From positions 28,276 to 92,275 of the forward strand of contig NZ_JAGGKC010000015.1 in NCBI RefSeq assembly GCF_017873395.1: DNA of 64,000 nucleotides, given 5' to 3'. Below, piece by piece: positions 54,490-63,247 of the stretch. This stretch comes from Youngiibacter multivorans. Lineage in GTDB: Bacteria; Bacillota; Clostridia; Clostridiales; Clostridiaceae. Below the pieces are notes generated by a model that ran no database searches, was not told the origin of the DNA, and saw only the letters and a program-made list of their open reading frames with translations. A program made the translations under genes and the position numbers. Each line of letters begins with the position of its first letter. The first letter of the stretch is position 1.

Positions 54490-54525
54490 AAATAAAACGG
54501 AAGGCCTCCTTATTCAGGAGGCCTT
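54490..54525 (-). terminator. Terminator of the acylphosphatase gene
   Basis: AAGGCCTCCT and AGGAGGCCTT stem, followed on the minus strand by CCGTTTTATTTTT. Confidence 0.92.
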
Positions 54526-54530
54526 AATGC

Positions 54531-54803
54531 TCAATAGGTTATATCGAAGGATTTTTCATTGGGCTTCAGGGGTATCTCCTTCATCGAATAATTCTCGATC
54601 CTGGAATAACCGTTCCCGCCCTTGACTGTGTCGAGAAAGACTGAGATATGGTCATCAGGACCCTGGACTTCCACCTCCACATTTCCATTGTCCATGTTCC
54701 TGACATGACCTGTCAGCTTCATGAGGTAAGCGGCCCTGTAGACGAAATATCTGAAGCCAACCCCCTGGACCCTTCCCTGGTATATGATGAAGAGTCTCTT
54801 CAT
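54531..54803 (-). CDS. acyP: Acylphosphatase
   Basis: A 90-residue enzyme hydrolysing carboxyl-phosphate bonds such as acetyl phosphate. The family motif is GRVQGVGFRYFVYRAA with catalytic Arg, followed by GHVRNMDNGNVEVEVQG with catalytic Asn. The ATG at 54803 has AAGGATG upstream; a GTG at 54812 lies in frame. It lies 17 bases after the pseudo-exonuclease gene. Confidence 0.92.
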   Translation of the reverse strand: MKRLFIIYQGRVQGVGFRYFVYRAAYLMKLTGHVRNMDNGNVEVEVQGPDDHISVFLDTVKGGNGYSRIENYSMKEIPLKPNEKSFDITY

Positions 54804-54820
54804 ATCAATCACATCCTTGG

Positions 54821-55702
54821 TCAGTTTCCTGATACATGTTCAGTTTCTGCGATTTGCTCCTTGCTTTCCTGAATGCTTTTCTTGGATTTTGCCGGGATCT
54901 GGAATAGCTTTACGCCACCTCCGGACTTTTCCTTCATGAGCTTCTGGAGGCGTTTCTTTTCCTTTGCCTTGAACACAGTAAGGGTATACATGTAGTCCAG
55001 GTATATGGCACCGACTGTCTTTGCTCCGGCAAGCCTGTCTTTTTCAAGGTTGATCAGCCTGAGATGCTTTGTCAGCTTCTTTATTGGTTCGTTGTACATG
55101 TTATAGATATCCTTGCTCATCTTCATCGCATCAAGGTAGGTAAGCTGGATGTCCTTGTCCAGCTTGATGTTGATGTACGTATGCATGAATGGCTGGTTGT
55201 ATGTGACAACAGGCATCGTATCAGCAAATTTTATGAACTTAGCGAATGCTTCTCCGATAGACAGGCTGTATTTCTCATAAAGAGGGTCCCTGGACTCTAT
55301 CGGGACGAAGAGGGAGTCAACCATCCTTGTGCCCTTGTACCTTACTGCCTGAAGACTTGAAACTGTGGCTCCATAAGGGTCTTCACTGTTCCTTCCGAGA
55401 TATAGTGCAATGAAGTCCTTATGCAGGGGCACCGAGTCAACTTCCTTAAGTATATTGCCTCTGTGGTTGAACAGAGCCTTTTCCATGATTATGTTCCTGT
55501 AGTTCATCCTTGACGGGTTGTATATCATGTCCTTCACAATGTAGAATGCCGCTATGGAAAGCCCCATGAGAAGAAATACTATGGAGTAGCCAAGCTCCGG
55601 CTTCTTGCCGCTCTTGTAATACTCTTTAGTGAATACTGCGATCAGGATGAGGAACAGGTATATGAAGATGTATTTCATGTTAAGCACTTTGTTTATCTTC
55701 AT
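54821..55702 (-). CDS. Membrane-anchored protein with a degenerate DnaQ-like exonuclease fold
   Basis: A 293-residue protein. Two helices (about 10-25 and 38-56) precede a soluble domain. Residues 95-240 follow the DEDD exonuclease order: FIALYLGRNSEDP, VSSLQAVRYKGTRMVDSLFV, FADTMPVVTYNQPFM, YLDAMKMSKD, then LEKDRLAGAKTVGAIYL. The catalytic acids at the usual D-x-E, NxxFD and H-x4-D places appear replaced. A lysine-rich C-terminal tail follows. The ATG at 55702 is set by GGGGGAAAGAA. It has its own promoter after the two-component genes. The fold assignment is my inference. Confidence 0.6.
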   Translation of the reverse strand: MKINKVLNMKYIFIYLFLILIAVFTKEYYKSGKKPELGYSIVFLLMGLSIAAFYIVKDMIYNPSRMNYRNIIMEKALFNHRGNILKEVDSVPLHKDFIALYLGRNSEDPYGATVSSLQAVRYKGTRMVDSLFVPIESRDPLYEKYSLSIGEAFAKFIKFADTMPVVTYNQPFMHTYINIKLDKDIQLTYLDAMKMSKDIYNMYNEPIKKLTKHLRLINLEKDRLAGAKTVGAIYLDYMYTLTVFKAKEKKRLQKLMKEKSGGGVKLFQIPAKSKKSIQESKEQIAETEHVSGN

Positions 55703-55744
55703 TTCTTTCCCCCTTATCATTGCTCTGATATTGTAATCTATTAC

Positions 55745-55772
55745 ATTATAATGCAAAACTCGTAAAATTCAA
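55745..55772 (-). promoter_or_regulatory. Promoter of the pseudo-exonuclease/acyP unit
   Basis: TTGAAT, 16-base spacer and TATAAT on the minus strand. A stem GTCACAG/CTGTGAC (55774-55803) overlaps the end of the histidine kinase gene and may stop its transcript. Confidence 0.65.
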
Positions 55773-55788
55773 AGTCACAGTGCTTTCA

Positions 55789-57438
55789 CTAGAATGCTGT
55801 GACCGGGCCTGGGTAGAATCTGACCGGAAGATCCACGGTTATTACAAGAGTGTTATGGTCTGTCTTTCGTGCGCTTATCCTGCCGGAGTGCATCTTGACT
55901 ATGTTTTCTGATATTGCAAGACCGAGACCGCTGCCGCCATTCCCGGAAAACCTTGACTTGTCCAGGCGGTAGAATCTCTCGAACATCTTGGGTATCTCTG
56001 ATTCCTCTATGTCTCCGACAGAATTCTCAACGGAAACCCTTGCTAAGGAAGCACCTTCTTCAAGGGATAGCGAGACCTTGATCGGTAACTTTTCTGTCGA
56101 GTACTTGATTGCATTGGTTATGAGGTTTTCAAAAAGTCTGACTATCTGCTGCACATCAGCTTCAATTATGACATCCGCCTTAGGCATTAACTTCTCCAGA
56201 GTATGCCCGAATTCCTCTGCAAGAGGTATCATCTCCTCCACAAGCTGCTCTATGAGCTCCCTGAGGCTTACATTCATGATGTTGAGCTTGTGTTCAGGAC
56301 TCTCGAGCTTCGAGTATTCAAAAAGGGACTCAATGAGCTCCTTAAGCCTCAGCGACTTGGAACTCGCGATCTCGATGTATTCCTTCCGCTTCTCAGGTAA
56401 TATGGAATCAGACTTTGCGAGCTCGATGTACCCGATTATGGAAGTAAGAGGAGTCCTCAGGTCATGTGACACGTTCGTGATCAGGTCGTTCTTCATTTGC
56501 TCGAGCTTGCGCTCTTCCTCGATTCTTACATCTATGTCCGTTGCCATTGAATTTATGCTTTTAGCCAGGTTTGTAAGCTCATCGTTGCCCTTGACCGGAG
56601 CCTTGTATTTGAAGTTTCCGGTTGAAATGACTTTTACCGTATCAGAAAGCTGCTGGATGTAATCCATTTTCCTCCTGGTTATTATAAGGAACATGACAAC
56701 AAACAATACAAGCGCAGCGAACAGGGCGATTGACGTATTGTATACATAGCTTAAAGTGGTATCTACCACAGCAGCAGGAGCCGCCTTTACAATTAGATAC
56801 CTGTCCTCATTCAGGAAATTCATTGGATAGACCAAAGTCATTTCCTGTGCGGGATTCTGAGGGGTTCCGGGGTTATGGTAGACGGTGGTGGATCCGGAAT
56901 ACGAAACATCAAAGCTGTTCTTGAGCACATCGAAGATATCCAGACTGACTTCTGATACACCTTCGGTCTTGAACTGGATTTTACCATTGAGGTCGGTAAC
57001 CATCACCTTCAAATTTTCGACCCTTGAAAAATCTTCAATCAGGTTCTTCATCGCCTGATCCAGGTCGAATTGCTTGGCCAGCGGGTTGTTCTCAGACGGA
57101 TACCTGACATTACTCCTCATTTCGTCAGTTATTTCTGACTCATCCTTGTACCTTAAGTCGTTTATCATCCTTTCTGCTATATCATAGGCGGAGTCCCTGA
57201 TGCTCTCGATACCACTGTCGTAGGAGATATGGGAGGTTTCAACGGTTCTTTCTGTCATCTTATAGGTGACGTTATAGCCGATGAAAGCTGACACGAGGCA
57301 GATCGCTACAGCGAAAATAAGCTCAAGCTGGATGTTGCTTGAAATCCTGTCCCGGATGATACCGTCTATAAGGCTGAAGAACCTGTCGGACCTCGATGCC
57401 TTTTTATTTGCAGGAGCCTTGTTCTGCTTATTTCTCAA
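55789..57438 (-). CDS. Two-component sensor histidine kinase
   Basis: A 549-residue kinase with a helix near residues 40-60, an extracytoplasmic sensor of about 170 residues, a second helix (TSIALFAALVLFVVMFLII), HAMP, HisKA with SHDLRTPL, and HATPase (NLITNAIKYS, FERFYRLDKS, GGSGLGLAI). The G1 box is weak (VENSVGDI), as in some VanS-like kinases. TTG start overlapping the regulator by 11 bases. The signal is unknown; it may concern the envelope, since PBP2 lies divergently next to it. Confidence 0.9.
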   Translation of the reverse strand: MRNKQNKAPANKKASRSDRFFSLIDGIIRDRISSNIQLELIFAVAICLVSAFIGYNVTYKMTERTVETSHISYDSGIESIRDSAYDIAERMINDLRYKDESEITDEMRSNVRYPSENNPLAKQFDLDQAMKNLIEDFSRVENLKVMVTDLNGKIQFKTEGVSEVSLDIFDVLKNSFDVSYSGSTTVYHNPGTPQNPAQEMTLVYPMNFLNEDRYLIVKAAPAAVVDTTLSYVYNTSIALFAALVLFVVMFLIITRRKMDYIQQLSDTVKVISTGNFKYKAPVKGNDELTNLAKSINSMATDIDVRIEEERKLEQMKNDLITNVSHDLRTPLTSIIGYIELAKSDSILPEKRKEYIEIASSKSLRLKELIESLFEYSKLESPEHKLNIMNVSLRELIEQLVEEMIPLAEEFGHTLEKLMPKADVIIEADVQQIVRLFENLITNAIKYSTEKLPIKVSLSLEEGASLARVSVENSVGDIEESEIPKMFERFYRLDKSRFSGNGGSGLGLAISENIVKMHSGRISARKTDHNTLVITVDLPVRFYPGPVTAF

Positions 57439-58123
57439 CCTTATATCCTACTCCCCAGACTGTCTTGATGTACCTTGGATTCCTTGGGTCGTCCTCAATT
57501 TTTTCCCTGAGCTTCCTGATGTGTACCATTACGGTGTTTTCGGACTCAAGGAATTCCTCTTTCCAGACGTTCTCATAAATTTTCTCGACTGAAAGCACGA
57601 TTCCAACGTTTCTTGTCATGTACTCAAGCATGTCGAATTCGGTCTTTGTAAGCTTGATGTCCTTTTCGCCCTTCTTGACCTCCCTGGTTCCTATGTTGAT
57701 TGTAATGTCGTCAAGGGTCAGGACATTCTCGTTCCTTGGTTTTTCACTGTTAAGGACATAGTATCTCCTTAGCTGGCTCTTGACTCTGGCAATCAGCTCA
57801 AGGGGATTGAAGGGCTTGGTCAGATAATCGTCTGCTCCGGAAGTGAGGCCATGGATCTTGTCCATGTCCTGTGTCTTCGCTGAAAGCATTATGATTGGCA
57901 TGTTCTTTGTCTTCCTGAGCTCCATTGTAGCCTGGATGCCATCCTTCTTGGGCATCATTATATCCAGGATAATCAGGTCTACATGGTGACTAGCGATCAT
58001 CTCCAGCGCTTCTTCTCCATTTGTGGCTTTGAGTGTATTGTAGCCTTCGTTTGCGAGATAGATTTCGATGAGCTCTCTTATTTCCTTTTCATCGTCGACG
58101 ATCAGTATTGTCTGTTTGTCCAT
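57428..58123 (-). CDS. OmpR/VanR-type response regulator
   Basis: A 231-residue regulator. The receiver has D10-D11, phospho-acceptor D54 and K103. The winged-helix DNA-binding domain begins near residue 130 (VLTLDDITINIGTREVKKG; VMVHIRKLREKIEDDP). GGAGG precedes the ATG at 58123. TATAAT lies about 90 bases upstream. Partner of the kinase downstream. Confidence 0.93.
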   Translation of the reverse strand: MDKQTILIVDDEKEIRELIEIYLANEGYNTLKATNGEEALEMIASHHVDLIILDIMMPKKDGIQATMELRKTKNMPIIMLSAKTQDMDKIHGLTSGADDYLTKPFNPLELIARVKSQLRRYYVLNSEKPRNENVLTLDDITINIGTREVKKGEKDIKLTKTEFDMLEYMTRNVGIVLSVEKIYENVWKEEFLESENTVMVHIRKLREKIEDDPRNPRYIKTVWGVGYKVEK

Positions 58124-58353
58124 TTTGAACCTCCGATATATATTGATGCCAGTATATGACATATTTCTTAATTTTCTTGTCTGCCTGGCTTAATCAGGTC
58201 TGAAATCGCATTCTTATAAGATGATTATACAATATTGGAGGACATAAGCCATTTTCAATCTGGCACCAAAGGGAAAGTTCATCTTTTCTTAAGGTTTAAG
58301 CAAGAATGCTTCTGTAGTATGATATGTGTATAAATTTAAGCAAGAGGATCGAT

Positions 58354-61233
58354 ATGGATTTTAAGAATAGAAAAAAGAAGAAATTTGACAGGTACAACGC
58401 GCTGCTCATAGTCATGCTCGCTGTATTCAGTGTAATCATCGCAAGGCTTACCACTCTTCAGGTGATAATGGGCGAAGAGTATGCTGAACGGGCCAATGAC
58501 GAGTTCATAAAGAACCTGAGCGAGAAAGCCCCGAGGGGGAATATCATCGACAGTGAGGGGAATATCCTTGCCACATCTGTACAGAGCTATAATCTGGTAT
58601 ATGTGGATACTGCCGAGGCGAGGAAAGAGATATACAATACCATAGACAAGGTAAACTCACTGCTTGAAAAGGCAGGTGAGGCTGCTTCTGATTCGTTCGA
58701 ATTGAAGCTTGATCCTTTCAGGTTTGAGTTTTCATCTGAAACTCCAGAAGGGCTGAGGCGTCTTGAGCTAAGATGGAAAAAGGACAGAGGAATAGATTCC
58801 CTGATATTCAATGAGACACTGATGGCTGCTACCGGAAAGGAAAAGATATCCGAACTCAATGAAGCGGAGACAGACCAGCTTGATGACATGGTGATCGCTT
58901 ACGGCGCAGAGGACACCTTCCATTATCTGATAAAGAAGTACAAGATATACGAGGCCCTTGAGGATGGCTCCGAAAAGAACAAGGAGTATGCGAAGATGAG
59001 CGGAAAAGAGCTTTATGCTTTGATGAGCACGAGGCTTTCCGATTCTGCAATCAGGGATTACATAGAAATCAAGGACAGCATAACCATGGAGAGCTACCAG
59101 GGCTCAAGGGCTGTTACGATCGTAAACAACATGAAGGAGGACAGCGCGTTCACCTTCATGCAGCAGCTGTCTGACCTTCCTGGGATACAGGTGGACACGG
59201 AGCCCATAAGGCTTTATCCATACGGTGAGATGGCGGCTCATGTATTGGGATATCTCTCTCCGATAAACAGTGCCCAGAAGGACAGGTATGAGGAACGGGG
59301 CTACGATGTCTCAGTAGACTATATCGGCGCATCCGGTATTGAGGCTGCATATGAGGACAGGCTGAAGGGAAGCAAGGGCGGAAGCACGGTTGAGGTCGAT
59401 AAGAACGGAAGGACCGTCAAGGAGCTCTTCAGGCTGGATGTCAATCCAGGCAACACTGTGCAGCTTTCAATCGACATGGAGCTTCAGAACATAGCGGAAA
59501 AAGGCCTGAGTGAGATTTCCGGGCAGCTTACCACAACCAACAGGATACATACGACAGGCGGATATATTTCGGATTCCTCAAATGCAACAAGAGGTGCTGT
59601 CGTAGCAATTGAGGTAAAGACAGGGAGAGTGCTGACTTTAGCAAGCTTCCCGAGCTACGACCCCAACATATTCGCAGTACCTGGAAGGCTGACTCCTGAA
59701 CTCTACAGGAAGTATTTCAACCCTGACTATGAAGCTTTCGGGACAGACCTCATAAAGAGGCTTAACCTTAAGGATAAGGAAGGAAAAACAATAAGCGTTG
59801 ACTACCTTTTCCCGTTCAATTCCGACGGCACGAGAAGGGACCCTTACGACCTTTATGCAAGGCCGTTCTTCAATTACGCAACCCAGGGCATAACGCCTCC
59901 TGGATCGACATTCAAACCAATAACGGCAGTGGCAGCCCTTGAAGAAGGGGCCATAACACCTTCGACAGTAATTTTCGACGGCGGCGCGTTTACAAGTTCA
60001 TCACTAAGAGGCTACAGGGTAAGGAACGACGGAGGCTCGGCCTATGGTTCGCTGACGCTGAACAAGGCCATGGCCAAGTCATCCAATGTGTTCTTTGCAG
60101 ACCTTGGCTACAGGCTATATCAGAATGGAGGCTTGAACTCCATATCCGAATGGGCATGGAAGCTGGGTCTCGGACACAATCCCGAAGAGCCTGCCCACAG
60201 CACGACAGGAATCGAGATAAGCGAGAACATCCAAAGCAATGTATACAATCATGAGGGCAAAAGGCTGATAACCCAGAGACTCATAAACTTTGGAGTGGTC
60301 GAGTTCCTGAATACTGGAAAGGCAAGGAACGGATCAGCTTTCAAACCGATTAGCATCGGAGTGGACAATGCAGACGTGGATTCCATGGCCCAGGCAAAGC
60401 AGGCAATCAAGGATGCCGTGAAGAATGCCCTTGATATCAGCCTTGATGATGCCAACATAAGGAAGGGACCAAAGCTAGAGGACTTCTCCAAGGTACTGAC
60501 ACCGCTTTTCCAAGACTTCATAGACACTCTGCCTGCAGGGTCTGATGTTGAAAAGGCAAGCTACTACGCTAATCAGATCGCTGAATATATCGTATACGAC
60601 AAGGTCAATGAGATGTGGAGCCCGGTCAATGTTATCTCAGCATCACTGGGACAGGGTGATACACAGATAAGCCTGCTTCAGATGGCGAATTCCATCGCTA
60701 CCATAGCCAATGGCGGCACAAGATACAGGACATCCCTGGTTGACAGGGTGCTGGACGAAGAAGGCAACATTATTCTTGAAAACCAGCCTGAAATCCTGGA
60801 AGAGACAGGAATAAGCGTAAGCACCCTTGAAGCTGTCAGAAACAGCATGAGGGCAGTTAATGAGCCTGGCGGTACTGCATATTCAACCTTCAGGAACTTC
60901 CCCATAGCTACTGCAGGCAAGACCGGAACCGCCAGCGTACGAAGCAATGATTCGGCCTTCATCGGAAGGTCCGCTTACGGAGTGTATGTAACATACGCAC
61001 CCGCTGATGACCCTGAGATCGCTATTGCTGTGGTCATATACGACAGCACAAGAGGATCATATGTCGCTCCGGTAGCGCTTGCGATGTATGAGGAGTATTT
61101 CAAGGACATCCTTGAGGCTGAATATCCCGGATATGCAAGAAAATACAATTATGAGATAGATGACCCTTATGAAGCGGTAACAGGTGATTATGACGGAAAT
61201 CCAATAGAGGATGAAACAACTGTAAATCCGTAG
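58354..61233 (+). CDS. Class B penicillin-binding protein (PBP2-like transpeptidase)
   Basis: A 959-residue transpeptidase, long for the class because of insertions in the N-terminal module and within the catalytic domain. One membrane anchor (YNALLIVMLAVFSVIIARLT) follows a basic N-terminus. Motifs are intact: S518-TFK521 in PPGSTFKP, SSN (576-578) and K856-T-G. It cross-links peptidoglycan, probably for elongation (MrdA role). GAGG before the ATG at 58354 decides the start. It contrasts with the inactive-looking homologue at 22244. Confidence 0.92.
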   Translation: MDFKNRKKKKFDRYNALLIVMLAVFSVIIARLTTLQVIMGEEYAERANDEFIKNLSEKAPRGNIIDSEGNILATSVQSYNLVYVDTAEARKEIYNTIDKVNSLLEKAGEAASDSFELKLDPFRFEFSSETPEGLRRLELRWKKDRGIDSLIFNETLMAATGKEKISELNEAETDQLDDMVIAYGAEDTFHYLIKKYKIYEALEDGSEKNKEYAKMSGKELYALMSTRLSDSAIRDYIEIKDSITMESYQGSRAVTIVNNMKEDSAFTFMQQLSDLPGIQVDTEPIRLYPYGEMAAHVLGYLSPINSAQKDRYEERGYDVSVDYIGASGIEAAYEDRLKGSKGGSTVEVDKNGRTVKELFRLDVNPGNTVQLSIDMELQNIAEKGLSEISGQLTTTNRIHTTGGYISDSSNATRGAVVAIEVKTGRVLTLASFPSYDPNIFAVPGRLTPELYRKYFNPDYEAFGTDLIKRLNLKDKEGKTISVDYLFPFNSDGTRRDPYDLYARPFFNYATQGITPPGSTFKPITAVAALEEGAITPSTVIFDGGAFTSSSLRGYRVRNDGGSAYGSLTLNKAMAKSSNVFFADLGYRLYQNGGLNSISEWAWKLGLGHNPEEPAHSTTGIEISENIQSNVYNHEGKRLITQRLINFGVVEFLNTGKARNGSAFKPISIGVDNADVDSMAQAKQAIKDAVKNALDISLDDANIRKGPKLEDFSKVLTPLFQDFIDTLPAGSDVEKASYYANQIAEYIVYDKVNEMWSPVNVISASLGQGDTQISLLQMANSIATIANGGTRYRTSLVDRVLDEEGNIILENQPEILEETGISVSTLEAVRNSMRAVNEPGGTAYSTFRNFPIATAGKTGTASVRSNDSAFIGRSAYGVYVTYAPADDPEIAIAVVIYDSTRGSYVAPVALAMYEEYFKDILEAEYPGYARKYNYEIDDPYEAVTGDYDGNPIEDETTVNP

Positions 61234-61248
61234 GATTATGGAGGAACC

Positions 61249-62136
61249 ATGGAGAGAGTGAAGGCGCCCTATGCAGCGATGGCTTTTGCCGCTGCAGCTC
61301 TATATGCAGCAAGCGCTCCGGCATCGAAGCTTCTGCTTGCAGAGGCTACGCCTGTATTCATGGCTTCATTCCTTTACCTGGGAGCTGGAATAGGCATGTC
61401 CTTCGTTGGTCTGCTGCGTAAAAACTTTAAAAACGGGCATAAGGAAACGAAGCTGGACAAAGGTGATTTTACCTATGTGGCTCTCATGATAGTTCTGGAC
61501 ATCATAGCTCCTATACTCCTAATGGTTGGCCTTGGGATGACCACAGCTTCAAATGCTTCGCTGCTTAACAATTTCGAGATTGCAGCCACTGCAATCATAG
61601 CCTTCATCATGTTCGGGGAACCAGTCTCGAAGAGGCTCTGGAAGGGGATAGCAGTCATAACTGCAGCGAGCATGCTGCTCTCATTGGGAGAAAAAGGCAG
61701 CTTGAGCTTCTCACTCGGCTCTGTCTTTGTCCTTATGGCAGCCACTGCCTGGGGCTTTGAGAACAACTGCACCAGGATGCTTTCACTCAAGGATCCGCTT
61801 CAGGTGGTTGTGCTTAAAGGTCTTGGATCAGGAGTCGGTTCTTTCATCGTAGCGTTTTTGATTGGGGACTCATTTCCTGAGCTTGTTTATGTCTTCTATG
61901 CCATGGTACTTGGATTCTTCTCCTACGGGATGAGTATATGGCTTTACGTGTATGCCCAGAGAGGCCTCGGTGCAGCAAGGACAAGCTCTTATTACGCGGT
62001 TGCGCCGTTCATAGGAGCAGCTATCTCGTATACGGTATTCCGAGACCCATTGTCTCCGACCTTCCTGGCAGCCCTTGCGCTGATGATGATTGGAAGCTAC
62101 CTTGCAGCATTTGAGGGTTTCAGCCAGAAAAAATGA
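61249..62136 (+). CDS. DMT (EamA) family transporter
   Basis: A 295-residue, ten-helix transporter with two EamA repeats (ATPVFMASFLYLGAGIG; GAARTSSYYAVAPFIGA). Exports or imports small metabolites; substrate unknown. GGAGG precedes the ATG, 15 bases after the PBP stop. Confidence 0.88.
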   Translation: MERVKAPYAAMAFAAAALYAASAPASKLLLAEATPVFMASFLYLGAGIGMSFVGLLRKNFKNGHKETKLDKGDFTYVALMIVLDIIAPILLMVGLGMTTASNASLLNNFEIAATAIIAFIMFGEPVSKRLWKGIAVITAASMLLSLGEKGSLSFSLGSVFVLMAATAWGFENNCTRMLSLKDPLQVVVLKGLGSGVGSFIVAFLIGDSFPELVYVFYAMVLGFFSYGMSIWLYVYAQRGLGAARTSSYYAVAPFIGAAISYTVFRDPLSPTFLAALALMMIGSYLAAFEGFSQKK

Positions 62137-62276
62137 AATACTTCAAATTCATCTTCACTGATTGTGAATTTTTAAGCAATTTTTATATCGCATACTGTAC
62201 CATTGACCTGTTAAATCTGCTATAATTTACGGGTTGAAAAGTAATATATGCCTTAAAGGCGAAATTGGGAATGATT

Positions 62277-62675
62277 ATGAAAGTTAAGAAATGGGACATT
62301 ATAATAATTGCACTTTTCGTGCTGCTATCCTTCGTGCCGGTAGGCATTTTCGCCATGACAGTGGCTGGAAACGAAGAGGCTGACGGAGTATATGCTGTAG
62401 TGACAGTACAGGGTGAGGAATATAAGACGATAAAGCTCACAGGGCATACCGGAAATGAGGACATCCTTGTTAAGACGGACCTTGGGATGAATCTTCTTCA
62501 GATAGTTGACGGGAAGGTAATGATGTTCGAAGCTGACTGTCCTGACCAGGTGTGTGTATACCAGGGTGCTGCCAGCAAGCCTGGTGACACGATAGTATGC
62601 CTGCCTCACAAGGTAGTGGTTGAAATCAAGGGTACGGTTCCGGATGAAGACCAGACCGATATTACCACGAATTGA
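62277..62675 (+). CDS. NusG domain II (NusG_II) membrane-anchored protein
   Basis: A 132-residue protein with one N-terminal helix and an extracytoplasmic NusG_II domain. Two Cys pairs are visible (EADCPDQVCVYQG and TIVCLPHKV), matching the family. Usually linked to the Gx transporter and isoprenoid or electron-transport genes. The ATG at 62277 is preferred over a TTG at 62265. Confidence 0.85.
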   Translation: MKVKKWDIIIIALFVLLSFVPVGIFAMTVAGNEEADGVYAVVTVQGEEYKTIKLTGHTGNEDILVKTDLGMNLLQIVDGKVMMFEADCPDQVCVYQGAASKPGDTIVCLPHKVVVEIKGTVPDEDQTDITTN

Positions 62676-62685
62676 GGTGGGTAGC

Positions 62686-63216
62686 ATGAACAAGACAACA
62701 AGGATGGTTTTCATAGCGCTTATAGTCGCGCAGGCTCTGGTTCTTCACGTGGTCGAAGGGATGATACCCCTTCCCATAGGAGTTCCGGGTGCAAGGCTTG
62801 GACTTGCAAATATTTTCACAATAATTTCCCTATATACCCTGGGATTCAAGTCATCGCTGGTGGTGGTCCTGCTAAGGGTATTCCTGGCAACCTTCTTCGG
62901 AGGCAACCTGTCGTCGATGATGTACAGCTTAAGCGGTGGTCTGCTGAGTCTTATTGTAATGGCAGCAGTCAAGAACCTGCTGAAAGACAAGGTCTCCATA
63001 ATCGGAGTATCCGGTGCTGGAGCTATAAGCCACAACATTGGACAGCTTCTTGTAGCGTCCTATATAGTGCAGAATATTACAGTTATGCTTTATCTGCCTG
63101 TATTGACGTTCATTGGTATCGGTACGGGCATATTCGTAGGTATCACGGCAAATTTCATTATGGCTCATTTAAGAAAAATCCCTTCACTGAAGAAGATCAT
63201 GGCAGTTACCGACTAA
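62686..63216 (+). CDS. Gx transporter family protein (heptaprenyl diphosphate synthase component I-like)
   Basis: A 176-residue membrane protein with about five helices (LVLHVVEGMIPLPIGVPGAR, then GLANIFTIISLYTLGFKSS). It was formerly annotated as HepS/component I but is an ECF-S-like transporter. GAGGTGG precedes the ATG. It is paired with the NusG_II gene 10 bases upstream, a common clostridial arrangement. Confidence 0.85.
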   Translation: MNKTTRMVFIALIVAQALVLHVVEGMIPLPIGVPGARLGLANIFTIISLYTLGFKSSLVVVLLRVFLATFFGGNLSSMMYSLSGGLLSLIVMAAVKNLLKDKVSIIGVSGAGAISHNIGQLLVASYIVQNITVMLYLPVLTFIGIGTGIFVGITANFIMAHLRKIPSLKKIMAVTD

Positions 63217-63220
63217 CCGG

Positions 63221-63247
63221 AGCATCATGCGTTGCATGGTGCTTTTT
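63221..63247 (+). terminator. Terminator after the Gx transporter, intron insertion site
   Basis: AGCATCATGC and GCATGGTGCT form a 10-base stem with one G-T pair, then TTTTT. The group II intron begins immediately after. Confidence 0.88.
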
